From contig NZ_AUFV01000002.1 of the NCBI RefSeq assembly GCF_000426685.1, positions 186,001-250,000 on the forward strand: a stretch of DNA of 64,000 nt. Reading direction: 5' to 3'. This DNA is from Solimonas flava DSM 18980. GTDB taxonomy: Bacteria > Pseudomonadota > Gammaproteobacteria > Nevskiales > Nevskiaceae. The number at the start of each line of letters is the position of its first letter. Positions within the stretch are counted from its first letter, which is position 1. The notes below the pieces were generated by a model. That model worked only from the letters and a program-made list of their open reading frames with translations. It was not told the origin of the DNA and did no database searches. A program made the position numbers and the translations under genes. Below are positions 16,812 through 27,161 of the stretch, in pieces.

Positions 16812-18260
16812 ATGACGAAGATGAATGTGCAGGCCCGCATGGGCCAGCAGATCGCGATGACGCCGCAGCTGCTGCAGTCGATCCGCCTGCTGCAGCTGTC
16901 GACGCTGGAGCTCGAGCAGGAACTGCGGCAGGCGCTGGCGCAGAACGTGATGCTCGAAGGCGAGGACGACGAACCCGCATACGCCGAGCCGGCGCCGGCC
17001 GAGGATGAGCGCCAGGACGTCGAGGTCAGCGGCTGCGACGCCGCCGCGACCGGCCGCGTCGAGGCCGATTTCGACTGGTCGGTGCGCGAATCGTGGAGCG
17101 GCGGCGAGCCGGTCGACGAGGACGGCGAACGCTGGGAAGCGCGCGTTGCCGCGGCGCCGCAGACCGATGCGCGCCTTGCCGCGCTCGAACAGCTGCGTCT
17201 GGTCGTCGCCGACCGCCGCCAGGCCGCGCTCTGCGCTGCGATCGTCGACGCCGTCGACGACAACGGCTATCTCGAACAGCCGCTCGACGGCATCGCCCGC
17301 GAATGCGGCGTCGAACCGCTCGCCGGCGACGCCGAGATGGCGGCGGCGCTGCAGCTGGTGCAGCGCCATGTCGAGCCGAGCGGCTTCGCCGCGCGCGACC
17401 TGCGCGAATGCCTGACGCTGCAGCTCGACGCGCAGCCGGCAGCGACGCCGGGCCTGACGCTGGCGCGCCGCATCGTCGACACCGGCCTCGAACGGCTCGC
17501 CGCGCAGGACTACGCCGCGCTGGCCGCCGCGTTCGACGCCGACCACGCCGCGCTGCACGACGCGCTCGACCTGATCCTGAGCCTCAATCCGAAGCCGGCC
17601 AGCGCGCTGGCCGCGCCGGCCGAGGCCGCACTGCCGGATCTGATCGTCACCGGCACCTCGGGCAACTGGCGCGTCGAGCTCAATGCCGAGCGCCTGCCGC
17701 GCGTGCGCGTCAACGCCGCCTACGAGCGCATGCTCGGCGCCGTCGCGCATCGCGCGCTGCGCGAGCAGCTGCAGGAGGCGCGCTGGCTGGTGCGCGGCCT
17801 GGAAATGCGCCACGACACGCTGCTGCGCGCCGGCCGCGCGATCTTCGAGCGCCAGCAGGGCTTCCTCGAACGCGGTGAGGAGGGCATGGCGCCGTTGACG
17901 CTGCGCGAGATCGCCGACAGCATCGGCATGCACGAATCGACCGTCTGTCGGGTCAGCAGCAACAAATGGGTGGCGACGCCGTGGGGCGTCTATGAATTGA
18001 AGGCATTCTTCCCGTCACAGATCGCGGGACGCGGGCAGGAAAGCTCGGGCACGGCGGTCAAGGCCTTGATTCGCAAGATCGTCAATGCCGAGAACCGCCA
18101 GGCGCCGCTGAGCGACGGCGAGATCGCCGCGCTGCTCGCGCGACAGGGAATCGAAGTGGCGCGCCGGACCGTGGCCAAGTACCGCGAGGCGATGCGCATC
18201 CCGCCGGTCAAAGGGCGCGGCGCGCAGAACGTGGCACGGCGTTTGCCGCTGGCGGGCTGA
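16812..18260 (+). CDS. rpoN: RNA polymerase sigma-54 factor
   Basis: Alternative sigma factor that recognises -24/-12 promoters and needs an AAA+ activator such as FleQ. About 482 residues. The N-terminal activator-interacting region is rich in Gln/Leu (MTPQLLQSIRLLQLSTLELEQEL), a core-binding acidic region follows, then SIGMHESTVCRVSSNKW, and the RpoN box ARRTVAKYRE at about 450-459. The ATG at 16812 has GGGG eight bases upstream; an ATG at 16806 is too close. In Xanthomonads a second rpoN (rpoN2) in this exact place serves the flagellum; whether another copy exists elsewhere cannot be seen here. Confidence 0.95.
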   Translation: MTKMNVQARMGQQIAMTPQLLQSIRLLQLSTLELEQELRQALAQNVMLEGEDDEPAYAEPAPAEDERQDVEVSGCDAAATGRVEADFDWSVRESWSGGEPVDEDGERWEARVAAAPQTDARLAALEQLRLVVADRRQAALCAAIVDAVDDNGYLEQPLDGIARECGVEPLAGDAEMAAALQLVQRHVEPSGFAARDLRECLTLQLDAQPAATPGLTLARRIVDTGLERLAAQDYAALAAAFDADHAALHDALDLILSLNPKPASALAAPAEAALPDLIVTGTSGNWRVELNAERLPRVRVNAAYERMLGAVAHRALREQLQEARWLVRGLEMRHDTLLRAGRAIFERQQGFLERGEEGMAPLTLREIADSIGMHESTVCRVSSNKWVATPWGVYELKAFFPSQIAGRGQESSGTAVKALIRKIVNAENRQAPLSDGEIAALLARQGIEVARRTVAKYREAMRIPPVKGRGAQNVARRLPLAG

Positions 18261-18297
18261 TCGAACAACGGGGACGCGAGTCTCGGGGGGCGGGGCG

Positions 18298-18673
18298 GTG
18301 ACGAAAGTGCGGACGCTGCTGGTCGACGACAATCGGCCGTTCCTGATCCTGGCGCGGCATCTGCTCGCCGGCTTCGCCGAGATCGAGGTGGTCGGCGAGG
18401 CCTACGACGGCGAGGAAGCCGTGCGCGCCGCCGAAGAACTGCAGCCCGAGCTGATCATCATGGATCTGGCGATGCCGCGCATGGGCGGGCTGCAGGCGAC
18501 GCGCCTGATCAAGGCGCAGGACGCACCGCCGGTCATCGTCATCGCCTCGCATTACGACGACGCCGCGCATCGGGAATTCGTCGCCCAGGTGGGCGCCGAA
18601 GGGTTCATCAACAAGCGCAACTACGAAAACGACGTCATCCAGCTGGTACGTCGTCTGTTGCGGGAGAGGGGTG

Positions 18674-18681
<8 letters not shown>
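18298..18681 (+). CDS. Single-domain response regulator upstream of fleQ
   Basis: A 127-residue stand-alone receiver. The active-site acids D10-D11 (LLVDDN), the phospho-acceptor D56 (IIMDLAMP) and the Lys K106 (FINKRN) are all intact. It starts with GTG at 18298 and its 3' end overlaps the fleQ start by eight bases, so the two are translationally coupled. Probably modulates FleQ or another flagellar regulator; its kinase partner is not evident in the window. Confidence 0.85.
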
Positions 18682-20155
<1,474 letters not shown>

Positions 20156-20197
20156 CGCACGCCGGCTGCCGGCGCGCCTCGCTGAAGGCGCCAGTCA

Positions 20198-20234
20198 GGG
20201 CTTCTGTTAGCGCTACTGGTGCTACCGGAAGCCC
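20198..20234. terminator. Inverted repeat between convergent fleQ and merR
   Basis: An outer 7-bp stem GGGCTTC / GAAGCCC with an inner TAGC / GCTA pair, ending next to the MerR stop codon. It can act on both strands; no T-run is obvious. Confidence 0.4.
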
Positions 20235-20681
20235 CTAGCGCGCCGGCACGGGCACGCTGTCGTCGACCGCTTCGGTGCCGCGCACCTGCTGTAGCACCCG
20301 CTCGAGGTTCGTCGTGCCGCTGACGCCGGCGGGCTTGGCCTCGATGCCGCCGATGATCGCCAGCAGCCGCTGGCGATTGCCGGCCAGCCGGTGCTGCAGG
20401 CGCTCGATCTCGCCGACCTTGCGCCTGAGGCTGGCGAGCAGCTCGTCCTGCTGCCATTGCCGGGTCCCCGACGACTGCGGCAGCAGCGCGCGAATCTCGT
20501 CGAGCGTGAAGCCGCAGCTCTGCGCGCTGGTGATGATCTCCAGCACCTGCAGCGCCTCGGGCGGATACTGGCGATAGCCGTTCGCGCCGCGGCGCGCGAA
20601 ATCGAGCAGTCCGCTGGCCTCGTAGAAGCGGATCCGCGAAGCGGCGAGGCCGCTGTGCCGGGCAAGTTCACCGATCTTCAT
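20235..20681 (-). CDS. MerR-family transcriptional regulator
   Basis: A 148-residue MerR-type activator/repressor. The winged helix-turn-helix lies at residues 1-70 (MKIGELARHSGLAASRIRFYEASGL, with NGYRQYPPEA next). A dimerisation helix covers about 75-125. Only one Cys is present (in SAQSCGFTL), so a thiol metal site like CueR or MerR is unlikely; it resembles the SoxR/YcgE-type general group. Divergent from a metallo-hydrolase gene with a MerR-style long-spacer promoter between them. Both genes interrupt the fleQ-fliE junction. Confidence 0.88.
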   Translation of the reverse strand: MKIGELARHSGLAASRIRFYEASGLLDFARRGANGYRQYPPEALQVLEIITSAQSCGFTLDEIRALLPQSSGTRQWQQDELLASLRRKVGEIERLQHRLAGNRQRLLAIIGGIEAKPAGVSGTTNLERVLQQVRGTEAVDDSVPVPAR

Positions 20682-20697
20682 GGACTTCGCGCGCCTG

Positions 20698-20728
20698 TTG
20701 ACCTTCAAGCTGACTTCAAGCTTAGCGT
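20698..20728 (+). promoter_or_regulatory. MerR-type promoter with 19-bp spacer ahead of the hydrolase gene
   Basis: A -35-like TTGACC (20698-20703) and a -10-like TAGCGT (20723-20728) are 19 bp apart, the over-long spacing MerR-family activators correct. The spacer holds a direct repeat, TTCAAGCT at 20704-20711 and 20715-20722. It lies 17-47 bases upstream of the divergent merR start. Seen by eye; not tested. Confidence 0.5.
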
Positions 20729-20824
20729 CGGCGCCTCGGCCTGACCAATCGCCGCGCCCGAACTTCTCCGGTGCCGCGCGGGATGGACACGCCCATTGCC
20801 ACGAGAACACAGAAGGAGGACATC

Positions 20825-21754
20825 ATGAAGAAGCTGTCGGGGGCCGCGGCCGTCGTGCTGCTCGCCGCCATGCTGGCGTTTGCCTGGACTTTCACGCCGC
20901 AGACGCTGCCGGTGTCCGCGGTGCCGGGTGCGCAGTTGCCGCCGCCGCCGGCGGTGCGCGCGACGATCGCGGTCGCCGAGACCGGCGCGCTCGATTCGAA
21001 TGCGCTGTTCGCCTACCGCGGCGGCGGGTTCGAGCCGCGCCAGTTCGGCATGGACGTCTTCGTCGTCCGCCATCCGCAAGGCACGCTGCTGTTCGAGGCC
21101 GGCTTCGGCCGCCATCTGCGCGAGCATCTGCAGAGCGTGCCGTGGCTGATGCGCGTGCTGTCGACGGTGCATCCGGCGACGCCGCTCGATGTCCAGCTGA
21201 AGGCCGCCGGCCTGCCGCCGGAGCGGCTGGCGGGCGTGTTTCTGACGCACACGCACTGGGACCACGTCGGTGCGCTGCAGGATCTGCCCGGCGTGCCGGT
21301 GTACGTGCCGCGCGTCGAGCGCGACTTCATCGCGCACGGCGGCGAGGCCACCGCGCTGCTGCGCAGCTTCGGCGCGCTGAACTACCGTCTGTACGACTTC
21401 GAGGGGCCGCCGTACGCCGGCTTCGCGGCGAGCCATGACGTGTTCGGCGACGGCAGCGTCGTCATCGTGCCGGCCGGCGGGCATACGCCCGGCGCCGTCG
21501 TCGCCTTCATCCGCGGCGCCGAGCACGACTACGCGCTGATCGGCGATCAGGCCTGGCAGCGCGAGGGCGTCGACATTCCCGCCGAGAAGCCGTGGCTGTC
21601 GCGGCTGATGGTCGACGCCGACGCGGCCGGCGTGCGCCATAACCTCGTCGACCTGCATCGCCTGCAGCAGGCCAATCCGCGTCTGCTCATCGTGCCGTCG
21701 CACGATCGTCGCGTGACCTCGACGCTGCCGCGGCTGGCGCCGGCGCAGTCCTGA
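20825..21754 (+). CDS. Exported metallo-beta-lactamase-fold hydrolase
   Basis: A 309-residue MBL-fold protein. An N-terminal hydrophobic segment (about residues 5-22) acts as a signal or membrane anchor. The zinc motif HTHWDH is at 142-147, with further ligands expected in PAGGHTPGAV and GDQAW, and SHDRR near the end. The layout resembles AHL lactonase or PQQ-like hydrolases of this fold, but the substrate cannot be named. The ATG at 20825 has a strong AAGGAGG. Probably controlled by the divergent MerR protein. It has no known flagellar role and looks like an insertion between fleQ and fliE. Confidence 0.8.
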   Translation: MKKLSGAAAVVLLAAMLAFAWTFTPQTLPVSAVPGAQLPPPPAVRATIAVAETGALDSNALFAYRGGGFEPRQFGMDVFVVRHPQGTLLFEAGFGRHLREHLQSVPWLMRVLSTVHPATPLDVQLKAAGLPPERLAGVFLTHTHWDHVGALQDLPGVPVYVPRVERDFIAHGGEATALLRSFGALNYRLYDFEGPPYAGFAASHDVFGDGSVVIVPAGGHTPGAVVAFIRGAEHDYALIGDQAWQREGVDIPAEKPWLSRLMVDADAAGVRHNLVDLHRLQQANPRLLIVPSHDRRVTSTLPRLAPAQS

Positions 21755-21788
21755 GCGTCGCCGGAGCTTCTGAAAAAAAGCGCATACC

Positions 21789-21885
21789 TCGTCATGGCGA
21801 GGCGCCGTCGGCGACGAAGCCAGCGGCGCACGACGCAAGGGATGCTCTGGATCGCCGCGGCCGCGGCGTGGCCTCGCGATGGCGG
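21789..21885. repeat. Imperfect palindromic intergenic element (REP/BIME-like)
   Basis: A ~97-bp stretch begins CGTCATGGCGAGGC and ends GCCTCGCGATGGCGG, which form an inverted pair. The core GTCATGGCGAG is shared with the fliQ-fliR gap (32467-32477). Copy number elsewhere is unknown. Confidence 0.4.
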
Positions 21886-22085
21886 AATCTTTCAGGCCTT
21901 CCTTGGCGGACCGGCGCTGCCTTGGCGCGCCGCCGTGCCGGCCCTGCTGCCGGCCGCGGACCGTCGCCGTGATGCCGGCAGTGGCTGCGGCCGATGCCGC
22001 GCCACGATTCCGTCGCGGCCGGCCGAAGAGCGGCGAAGGGCGGTCGGGGCCGCGCACGCGCGTCGGGCCTTTGACGCATCCGGGC

Positions 22086-22100
22086 GGGAACGGAAGTTGC
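22086..22100 (+). promoter_or_regulatory. Candidate sigma-54 promoter of fliE
   Basis: GGGAAC, five bases, then TTGC: the GG and GC lie 12 bases apart as in the -24/-12 consensus TGGCAC-N5-TTGC. The -12 GC is 36 bases before the fliE ATG. Weaker than the fliL site because of two mismatches in the -24 half. Confidence 0.5.
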
Positions 22101-22135
22101 CTCGATGGCCGCGAACCGTCACCAACTTTCGCACG

Positions 22136-22468
22136 ATGAACGAGATGGACGTCAGTCGCGTGCTCGCGCAGATCCGCACGCTGCAGGCCCAGGCCGGCGC
22201 GGCGCCGGCACGCGCCGCCGCCGTGGCGCCGGCGGCGCAGGACGGCGGCGGCTTCGCGACGCTGCTGAAGACCGCGATCGGCGAGGTCAACCAGTCGCAG
22301 AACAGCGCGGCGCAGCTGCAGCAGTCGTTTGCGCTCGGTGACCGCGACACCGAGCTGTCGTCGGTGATGCTCGCCAGCGCCAAGGCGCAGGTGCAGTTCA
22401 AGGCGATGACCGAGGTACGCAACCGCCTGGTGGCGGCGTACCAGGACATCATGAACATGCCGCTGTAA
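22136..22468 (+). CDS. fliE: Flagellar hook-basal body complex protein FliE
   Basis: Joins the MS ring to the rod; exported early by the flagellar secretion system. 110 residues. The family C-terminus is clear: SSVMLASAKAQVQFKAMTEVRNRLVAAYQDIMNM. The start is ATG at 22136 (a second ATG three codons later is possible). First of the basal-body run fliE-fliF-fliG-fliH-fliI-fliJ-fliK, 13 bases before fliF. Confidence 0.93.
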   Translation: MNEMDVSRVLAQIRTLQAQAGAAPARAAAVAPAAQDGGGFATLLKTAIGEVNQSQNSAAQLQQSFALGDRDTELSSVMLASAKAQVQFKAMTEVRNRLVAAYQDIMNMPL

Positions 22469-22481
22469 GGGGCCGCCCGCC

Positions 22482-24110
22482 ATGGCTACGCTTTCGCTGC
22501 CGGCCGCCCGCCAGCTCAAGGACATTCCGGCCCTGCGCCAGCTCGCGGTGCTGGCCGGCATCGCCATCGCCGTCGCGATCGGCCTGGCGATCTGGTCCTG
22601 GTCGCAGAAGCCGGGCTACGTGCCGGTCTACGCCGGCCTGTCCGACAAGGATGCGGCGGAACTGGCCGACGCGCTGCACGCCGCCGACATTCCGATGAAG
22701 CTGGAAGCCGGCACCGTCACCGTGCCGCAGGCGCAGCTCTACGACGCGCGCCTCAAGCTCGCTGCGCAGGGCCTGCCGCGCGGCAGCAGTCAGGGTTTCG
22801 AGCTGATCCAGCAGGAGCAGGGCTTCGGCACCAGCCAGTTCATCGAGAACGCGCGCTACCAGCACGCGCTCGAAACCGAGCTGGCGCGCACGATCGGCAA
22901 TCTGCAGCCGGTGCGCGCCGCGCGCGTGCACCTGGCGATCCCCAAGCCCTCGGCGTTCGCGCGCAAGAGCGACGCGCCGAGCGCCTCGGTGTTCATCGAG
23001 CTGTACTCGGGCCGCCAGCTCGAAGGCGATCAGGTCGCTTCGATCGTGCACCTCGTCGCCGCCAGCGTGCCGGGCCTGCTGCCGGCGGCGGTGACGGTGA
23101 TCGATCAGTTCGGGCATCTGCTGACCAACGACGCCGACAGCGCGCTGGCCAAGACCGCCGAGCAGTTCGATTACACGCGGCGCGTCGAGTCGGACTACCA
23201 GCGGCGCATCGAGCAGCTGCTGACGCCGATGGTCGGTGCCGGCCGCGTCAACGCCCAGGTCGCTGCCGATCTCGACTTCGCCGAAACCGAGGAGGCGCGC
23301 GAACAGTACGGCGCCGATCCGGCCAAGCTGCGCAGCGAGCAGACTGCCGAGGACATCCAGCGCGGCGCCGCCAAGACGCCGGCCGGCGTGCCCGGCGCGA
23401 CCAGCAACCAGCCGCCGCCGCAGACCGCGAATCCGCCGCTGAATCAGCTTGCCGGCGGCGCCGCGGCCGGCGCCGACGGCGACGTGCAGTCGCAGAGCCG
23501 TCAGGCGACGCGCAACTACGAACTCGACCGCACCGTCAGCCATACGCGGCAGTCGGTCGGCCGTCTCAAGCGCTTGTCGATCGCGGTGCTGGTCGATCAT
23601 GTGCCGCGCCTCGAAGGCGAGGGCAAGGAGCAGAAGACCGTACTCAAGCCGCTGAGCGCGGAGGAACTCGCCAAGGTCGAATCGCTGGTCAAGGAGGCGG
23701 TCGGCTTCGACGCCGCGCGCGGCGACTCGGTATCGGTGCAGAACTCCGCGTTCGTCGCCGGCGAGACGCTGGTGCCGGAGGCGCTGCCGGTCTGGGAGCA
23801 GCCGCAGGTGCTGTCGATCGCGCGTCAGGCCGGCGGCGTGCTGCTGGTGCTGGCGCTGATCGTCTTCATCCTGCGTCCGGCGCTGCGCCAGCTGCTCGGC
23901 GCCTCGACGCGCGCGCCGGCGCTCGAAGGCACGGTCGAGGATACGCCGGCGGCGGCGCCGCTGGTCGACGATCGCGTGACGCTGAGCAGCGAGCCGCCGC
24001 CGCCGTCGCCGTACGAGCAGCGCCTGCAGCTCGCCCGCAAGGCGGTCGCCGAAGATCCGAAGCGCGTCGCCCAGGTCGTCAAGAGCTGGATCGGCCAGGA
24101 GGGCGCATGA
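22482..24110 (+). CDS. fliF: Flagellar MS-ring protein FliF
   Basis: Forms the MS ring in the inner membrane. 542 residues. A transmembrane segment lies near residues 22-40 and a second at about 448-466. The periplasmic ring-building motifs between them include YAGLSDKDAAEL, GLPRGSSQGFELIQQEQGFGTSQFIENARYQ split over two helices, and ARVHLAIPKPSAF. The cytoplasmic C-terminus (VAEDPKRVAQVVKSWI) is the FliG-binding tail. The long Gly/Ala/Pro-rich loop around residues 285-345 is typical. Confidence 0.96.
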   Translation: MATLSLPAARQLKDIPALRQLAVLAGIAIAVAIGLAIWSWSQKPGYVPVYAGLSDKDAAELADALHAADIPMKLEAGTVTVPQAQLYDARLKLAAQGLPRGSSQGFELIQQEQGFGTSQFIENARYQHALETELARTIGNLQPVRAARVHLAIPKPSAFARKSDAPSASVFIELYSGRQLEGDQVASIVHLVAASVPGLLPAAVTVIDQFGHLLTNDADSALAKTAEQFDYTRRVESDYQRRIEQLLTPMVGAGRVNAQVAADLDFAETEEAREQYGADPAKLRSEQTAEDIQRGAAKTPAGVPGATSNQPPPQTANPPLNQLAGGAAAGADGDVQSQSRQATRNYELDRTVSHTRQSVGRLKRLSIAVLVDHVPRLEGEGKEQKTVLKPLSAEELAKVESLVKEAVGFDAARGDSVSVQNSAFVAGETLVPEALPVWEQPQVLSIARQAGGVLLVLALIVFILRPALRQLLGASTRAPALEGTVEDTPAAAPLVDDRVTLSSEPPPPSPYEQRLQLARKAVAEDPKRVAQVVKSWIGQEGA

Positions 24111-24144
24111 AACCGCACCCGTCACGCCCGCCGGAGTGCCGCCG

Positions 24145-25143
24145 ATGAGCGAGGCCGCCGTGTCCGGCGTCGAACGCGCCGCGATCCTGCTGATGTCGCT
24201 CGGTGAGGCCGAGGCCGCCGAGGTACTCAAGCACATGAGCGCCAAGGACGTGCAGAAGGTTGGCGCGGCGATGGCGTCGCTGACCAGCGTCACGCGCGAC
24301 CGCGCCACCGACGTGATGCAGCGCTTCGTCAGCGAGCTCGACGACCAGACTTCGCTGGGCGTCGGTGCCGACGACTACGTGCGCCGCGTGCTGGTCAACG
24401 CCCTCGGCCAGGACAAGGCCTCGGGCCTGATCGACCGCATCCTGCTCGGCCGCAACAGCAAGGGCCTGGAAGCGCTGAAGTGGATGGAGACGCGCGCGGT
24501 CGCCGATCTGGTGCGCAACGAACATCCGCAGATCGTCGCGATCGTGCTCGCCTATCTCGATCCGGACCAGGCCGCCGAGATCGTGCAGCTGCTGCCCGAG
24601 CGCATGCGCGGCGACGTGCTGATGCGCATCGCCCGGCTCGACGGCATCCAGCCGCAGGCCTTGCGCGAACTCGACGAGATCATGGAGAAGCAGTTCTCCG
24701 GCGGCAGCAACCTGAAGTCGTCGAGCGTCGGCGGCGTCAAGGTCGCGGCCACCATCCTCAACCTGATGGATTCGGCCGCCGAGCAGGCGATCGTCGCCAA
24801 GATCGGCGAGGTCGACGCCGACCTGAGCCAGCGCATCCAGGATCTGATGTTCGTGTTCGACGACCTCGCCGCGGTCGACGACCGCAGCGTGCAGACGCTG
24901 CTGCGCGAGATCTCGACCGAGACGCTGGGCCTGGCGCTGAAGGGCGCCGACCCGCGCGTGCGCGACAAGATCCTCAAGAACATGTCGAAGCGCGCCGCCG
25001 AGATGCTGGTCGAGGACATGGAAGCCAAGGGTCCGGCCAAGCTCGCCGACGTCGAGGGCGCGCAAAAGGACATCCTCGCCGTCGCGCGCCGCCTCGCCGA
25101 GAGCGGCGCGATCGTGCTCGGCAACGGCGAGGCCTTCGTCTGA
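24145..25143 (+). CDS. fliG: Flagellar motor switch protein FliG
   Basis: Torque-generating part of the C ring; contacts FliF, FliM and the stator. 332 residues. The N-terminal ERAAILLMSLGEAEAAEVLKH stretch, the middle EHPQIVAIVLAYL segment, and the C-terminal motor domain with the MFVFDDL and charged DPRVRDKILKNMSKRAAEML helices are present. The ATG at 24145 has GGAG at eight-base spacing; an in-frame GTG nine bases earlier is less likely. Confidence 0.96.
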   Translation: MSEAAVSGVERAAILLMSLGEAEAAEVLKHMSAKDVQKVGAAMASLTSVTRDRATDVMQRFVSELDDQTSLGVGADDYVRRVLVNALGQDKASGLIDRILLGRNSKGLEALKWMETRAVADLVRNEHPQIVAIVLAYLDPDQAAEIVQLLPERMRGDVLMRIARLDGIQPQALRELDEIMEKQFSGGSNLKSSSVGGVKVAATILNLMDSAAEQAIVAKIGEVDADLSQRIQDLMFVFDDLAAVDDRSVQTLLREISTETLGLALKGADPRVRDKILKNMSKRAAEMLVEDMEAKGPAKLADVEGAQKDILAVARRLAESGAIVLGNGEAFV

Positions 25144-25171
25144 TGCGCGCCGCGGCCGGCGGAGCGCGCCG

Positions 25172-25789
25172 ATGATGAGCGAGCCGCAAGCGGGTGGCGC
25201 GTTCATCGCCGATCCAGACGCCCGTCTGACGCGCTGGTCGCTGCCGGTGTTCGACGCGCCGGCCGACGCCGCGCCGCCGACCGCGCAGGCGATCGAGGAC
25301 ATCGAGGCCGCGGCCTACGAGGAAGGCAAGCGCCGCGGCTACGAGGACGGCGTGCAGGCCGGCCGCGAGGACATGCGCCGCGAGGCGGCGCGGCTGCGCG
25401 CGCTGATCGAGCAGATCGCGCGGCCGCTCGCGCAGCTCGACGAGGACGTCGAGCGCGCGCTCGTCGATCTGGCCTGCGCGCTGGCGCGCAAGCTCGTCGA
25501 CGAGAGCCTGCAGTGCGAGCCGCAGCACGTGGTGACGCTGGCGCGCACGGCGCTGGCGGCGCTGCCGCCGGATCTGCGCGACATCCGCCTGTATGCGCAT
25601 CCGGACGACGCCGTGCTGCTGCGCGAACAGCTGCAGCCGCCGCCGGAAGCGCAGCAGTTCCGCGTGCTCGACGATGCGCAGCTGCAGCGCGGCGACTGCC
25701 GCGTGCAGACCGAGTCGAGCTATCTCGACGCGCGCCTCGACACGCGTCTGGCGCTGGCCGCCGCGGCGCTGGCCGGAGCGGCGTCGTGA
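25172..25789 (+). CDS. fliH: Flagellar assembly protein FliH
   Basis: Regulator of the export ATPase FliI. 205 residues. A Glu/Ala/Arg-rich N-terminal coiled region (AYEEGKRRGYEDGVQAGRED) precedes a C-terminal domain with a DLACALARKLVDESL helix and GDCRVQTESSYLDARLDTRL, common to FliH/YscL proteins. The start is the ATG at 25172 or the next codon. It overlaps fliI as GTGA. Confidence 0.92.
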   Translation: MMSEPQAGGAFIADPDARLTRWSLPVFDAPADAAPPTAQAIEDIEAAAYEEGKRRGYEDGVQAGREDMRREAARLRALIEQIARPLAQLDEDVERALVDLACALARKLVDESLQCEPQHVVTLARTALAALPPDLRDIRLYAHPDDAVLLREQLQPPPEAQQFRVLDDAQLQRGDCRVQTESSYLDARLDTRLALAAAALAGAAS

Positions 25790-27144
25790 GCGCGGCGACC
25801 GGCGAGTGGCGCCGTGCCGCGGCGCAGCGCCTCGGCGCTGGCCTGCGGCGCCAGCACGGCGCCGTCGCCGATCTCGCCACGCTGCGTCCGGAAGGCCGCC
25901 TGCAGCGTGTCGTCGGCCTGACCCTGGAGGCGGTCGGCTGCCGACTGCCGATCGGCGCGCGCGTGCGCGTCGACACCGCCGACGGCCACGGCCTCGAAGC
26001 CGAAGTCGTCGGCTTCGCCGGCGAGCGCACCTTCCTGATGCCGACCGCCGACATGCGCGGCCTGACGCCGCAGGCGCGCGTGCATCCGCTGTCCGGCGGC
26101 GCCGGCATCGTCGCCGGCGACGGCCTGCTCGGCCGCGTGCTCGACGCCGAGGGCGCGCCGATCGACGGTGGCGGCCGCCTGCAGGCCGACGGCCATGCGC
26201 GGCTCGACGCGCCGAGCATCAATCCGCTGGCGCGCGCGCCGGTGACGACGCCGCTCGACGTCGGCGTGCGCGCGATCAACGCGCTGCTGACGGTCGGGCG
26301 CGGCCAGCGTCTCGGCCTGTTCGCCGGCACAGGCGTCGGCAAGTCGACGCTGCTCGGCATGATGACGCGCTTCACGCAGGCGGATGTGGTCGTCGTCGGC
26401 CTGATCGGCGAGCGCGGCCGCGAAGTGCGCGAATTCCTCGACAAGAGCCTCGGCGCCGAAGGCCTGCGCCGCGCGGTGGTCGTCGCCACGCCGGCCGACC
26501 GCTCGCCGCTGCTGCGCCTGCGCGCGGCCTATACGGCGACGGCGATCGCCGAGCACTTCCGCGACCGCGGCCGCCACGTGCTGCTGCTGATGGATTCTTT
26601 GACGCGCTTCGCGCAGGCGGCGCGCGAGATCGGCCTGGCGGTCGGCGAGCCGCCGACCACGCGCGGCTATCCGCCGTCGGTGTTCGCGCGCCTGCCAGCG
26701 CTGGTCGAGCGCGCCGGCAACGGCCGCGAAGGGCAGGGCTCGATCACCGCGTTCTATACGGTGCTGACCGAGGGCGACGATCTGCAGGACCCGATCGCCG
26801 ACGCCGCGCGCGGCATCCTCGACGGCCACATCGTGCTGTCGCGCGCGATCGCCGATGCCGGCCTGTATCCGGCGATCGACATCGAAGCCTCGATCTCGCG
26901 CGTCATGCACGACGTCGTCGGCGACGCGCAGATGCAGAAGGCGCGCGCGCTGCGCACGCTGTTCTCGGCGTACCAGCGCAACCGCGATCTCATCAACATC
27001 GGCGCCTACCAGCGCGGCGCCGATCCGAAAGTCGACGCGGCGCTCGAACGCTGGCCGCGCATCGAGGATTTCCTGAAGCAGTCCGTGCACGAGGCGGCCG
27101 CCTTCGACGACAGCCGCCGCCGGCTCGAGGAACTGCTCGCCTAG
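25786..27144 (+). CDS. fliI: Flagellum-specific export ATPase FliI
   Basis: Powers substrate delivery to the flagellar export gate. 452 residues. Walker A is GTGVGKST (181-188) and Walker B lies in VLLLMDSLTRFAQAAREIGL. GEPPTTRGYPPSVF and GSITAFYTVLTEGDD are typical of the flagellar/type III ATPase family. The GTG start at 25786 overlaps the fliH stop. Confidence 0.96.
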   Translation: MSAATGEWRRAAAQRLGAGLRRQHGAVADLATLRPEGRLQRVVGLTLEAVGCRLPIGARVRVDTADGHGLEAEVVGFAGERTFLMPTADMRGLTPQARVHPLSGGAGIVAGDGLLGRVLDAEGAPIDGGGRLQADGHARLDAPSINPLARAPVTTPLDVGVRAINALLTVGRGQRLGLFAGTGVGKSTLLGMMTRFTQADVVVVGLIGERGREVREFLDKSLGAEGLRRAVVVATPADRSPLLRLRAAYTATAIAEHFRDRGRHVLLLMDSLTRFAQAAREIGLAVGEPPTTRGYPPSVFARLPALVERAGNGREGQGSITAFYTVLTEGDDLQDPIADAARGILDGHIVLSRAIADAGLYPAIDIEASISRVMHDVVGDAQMQKARALRTLFSAYQRNRDLINIGAYQRGADPKVDAALERWPRIEDFLKQSVHEAAAFDDSRRRLEELLA

Positions 27145-27161
27145 CCGAGGAGAAGAACGCC

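Larger units (their letters stand above)
21755..22135 (+). other. 381-base gap between the hydrolase gene and fliE
   Basis: No gene is supported here. It contains the palindromic element at its left end and a candidate sigma-54 promoter near its right end. The middle is GC-rich sequence without recognisable structure. Confidence 0.6.
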
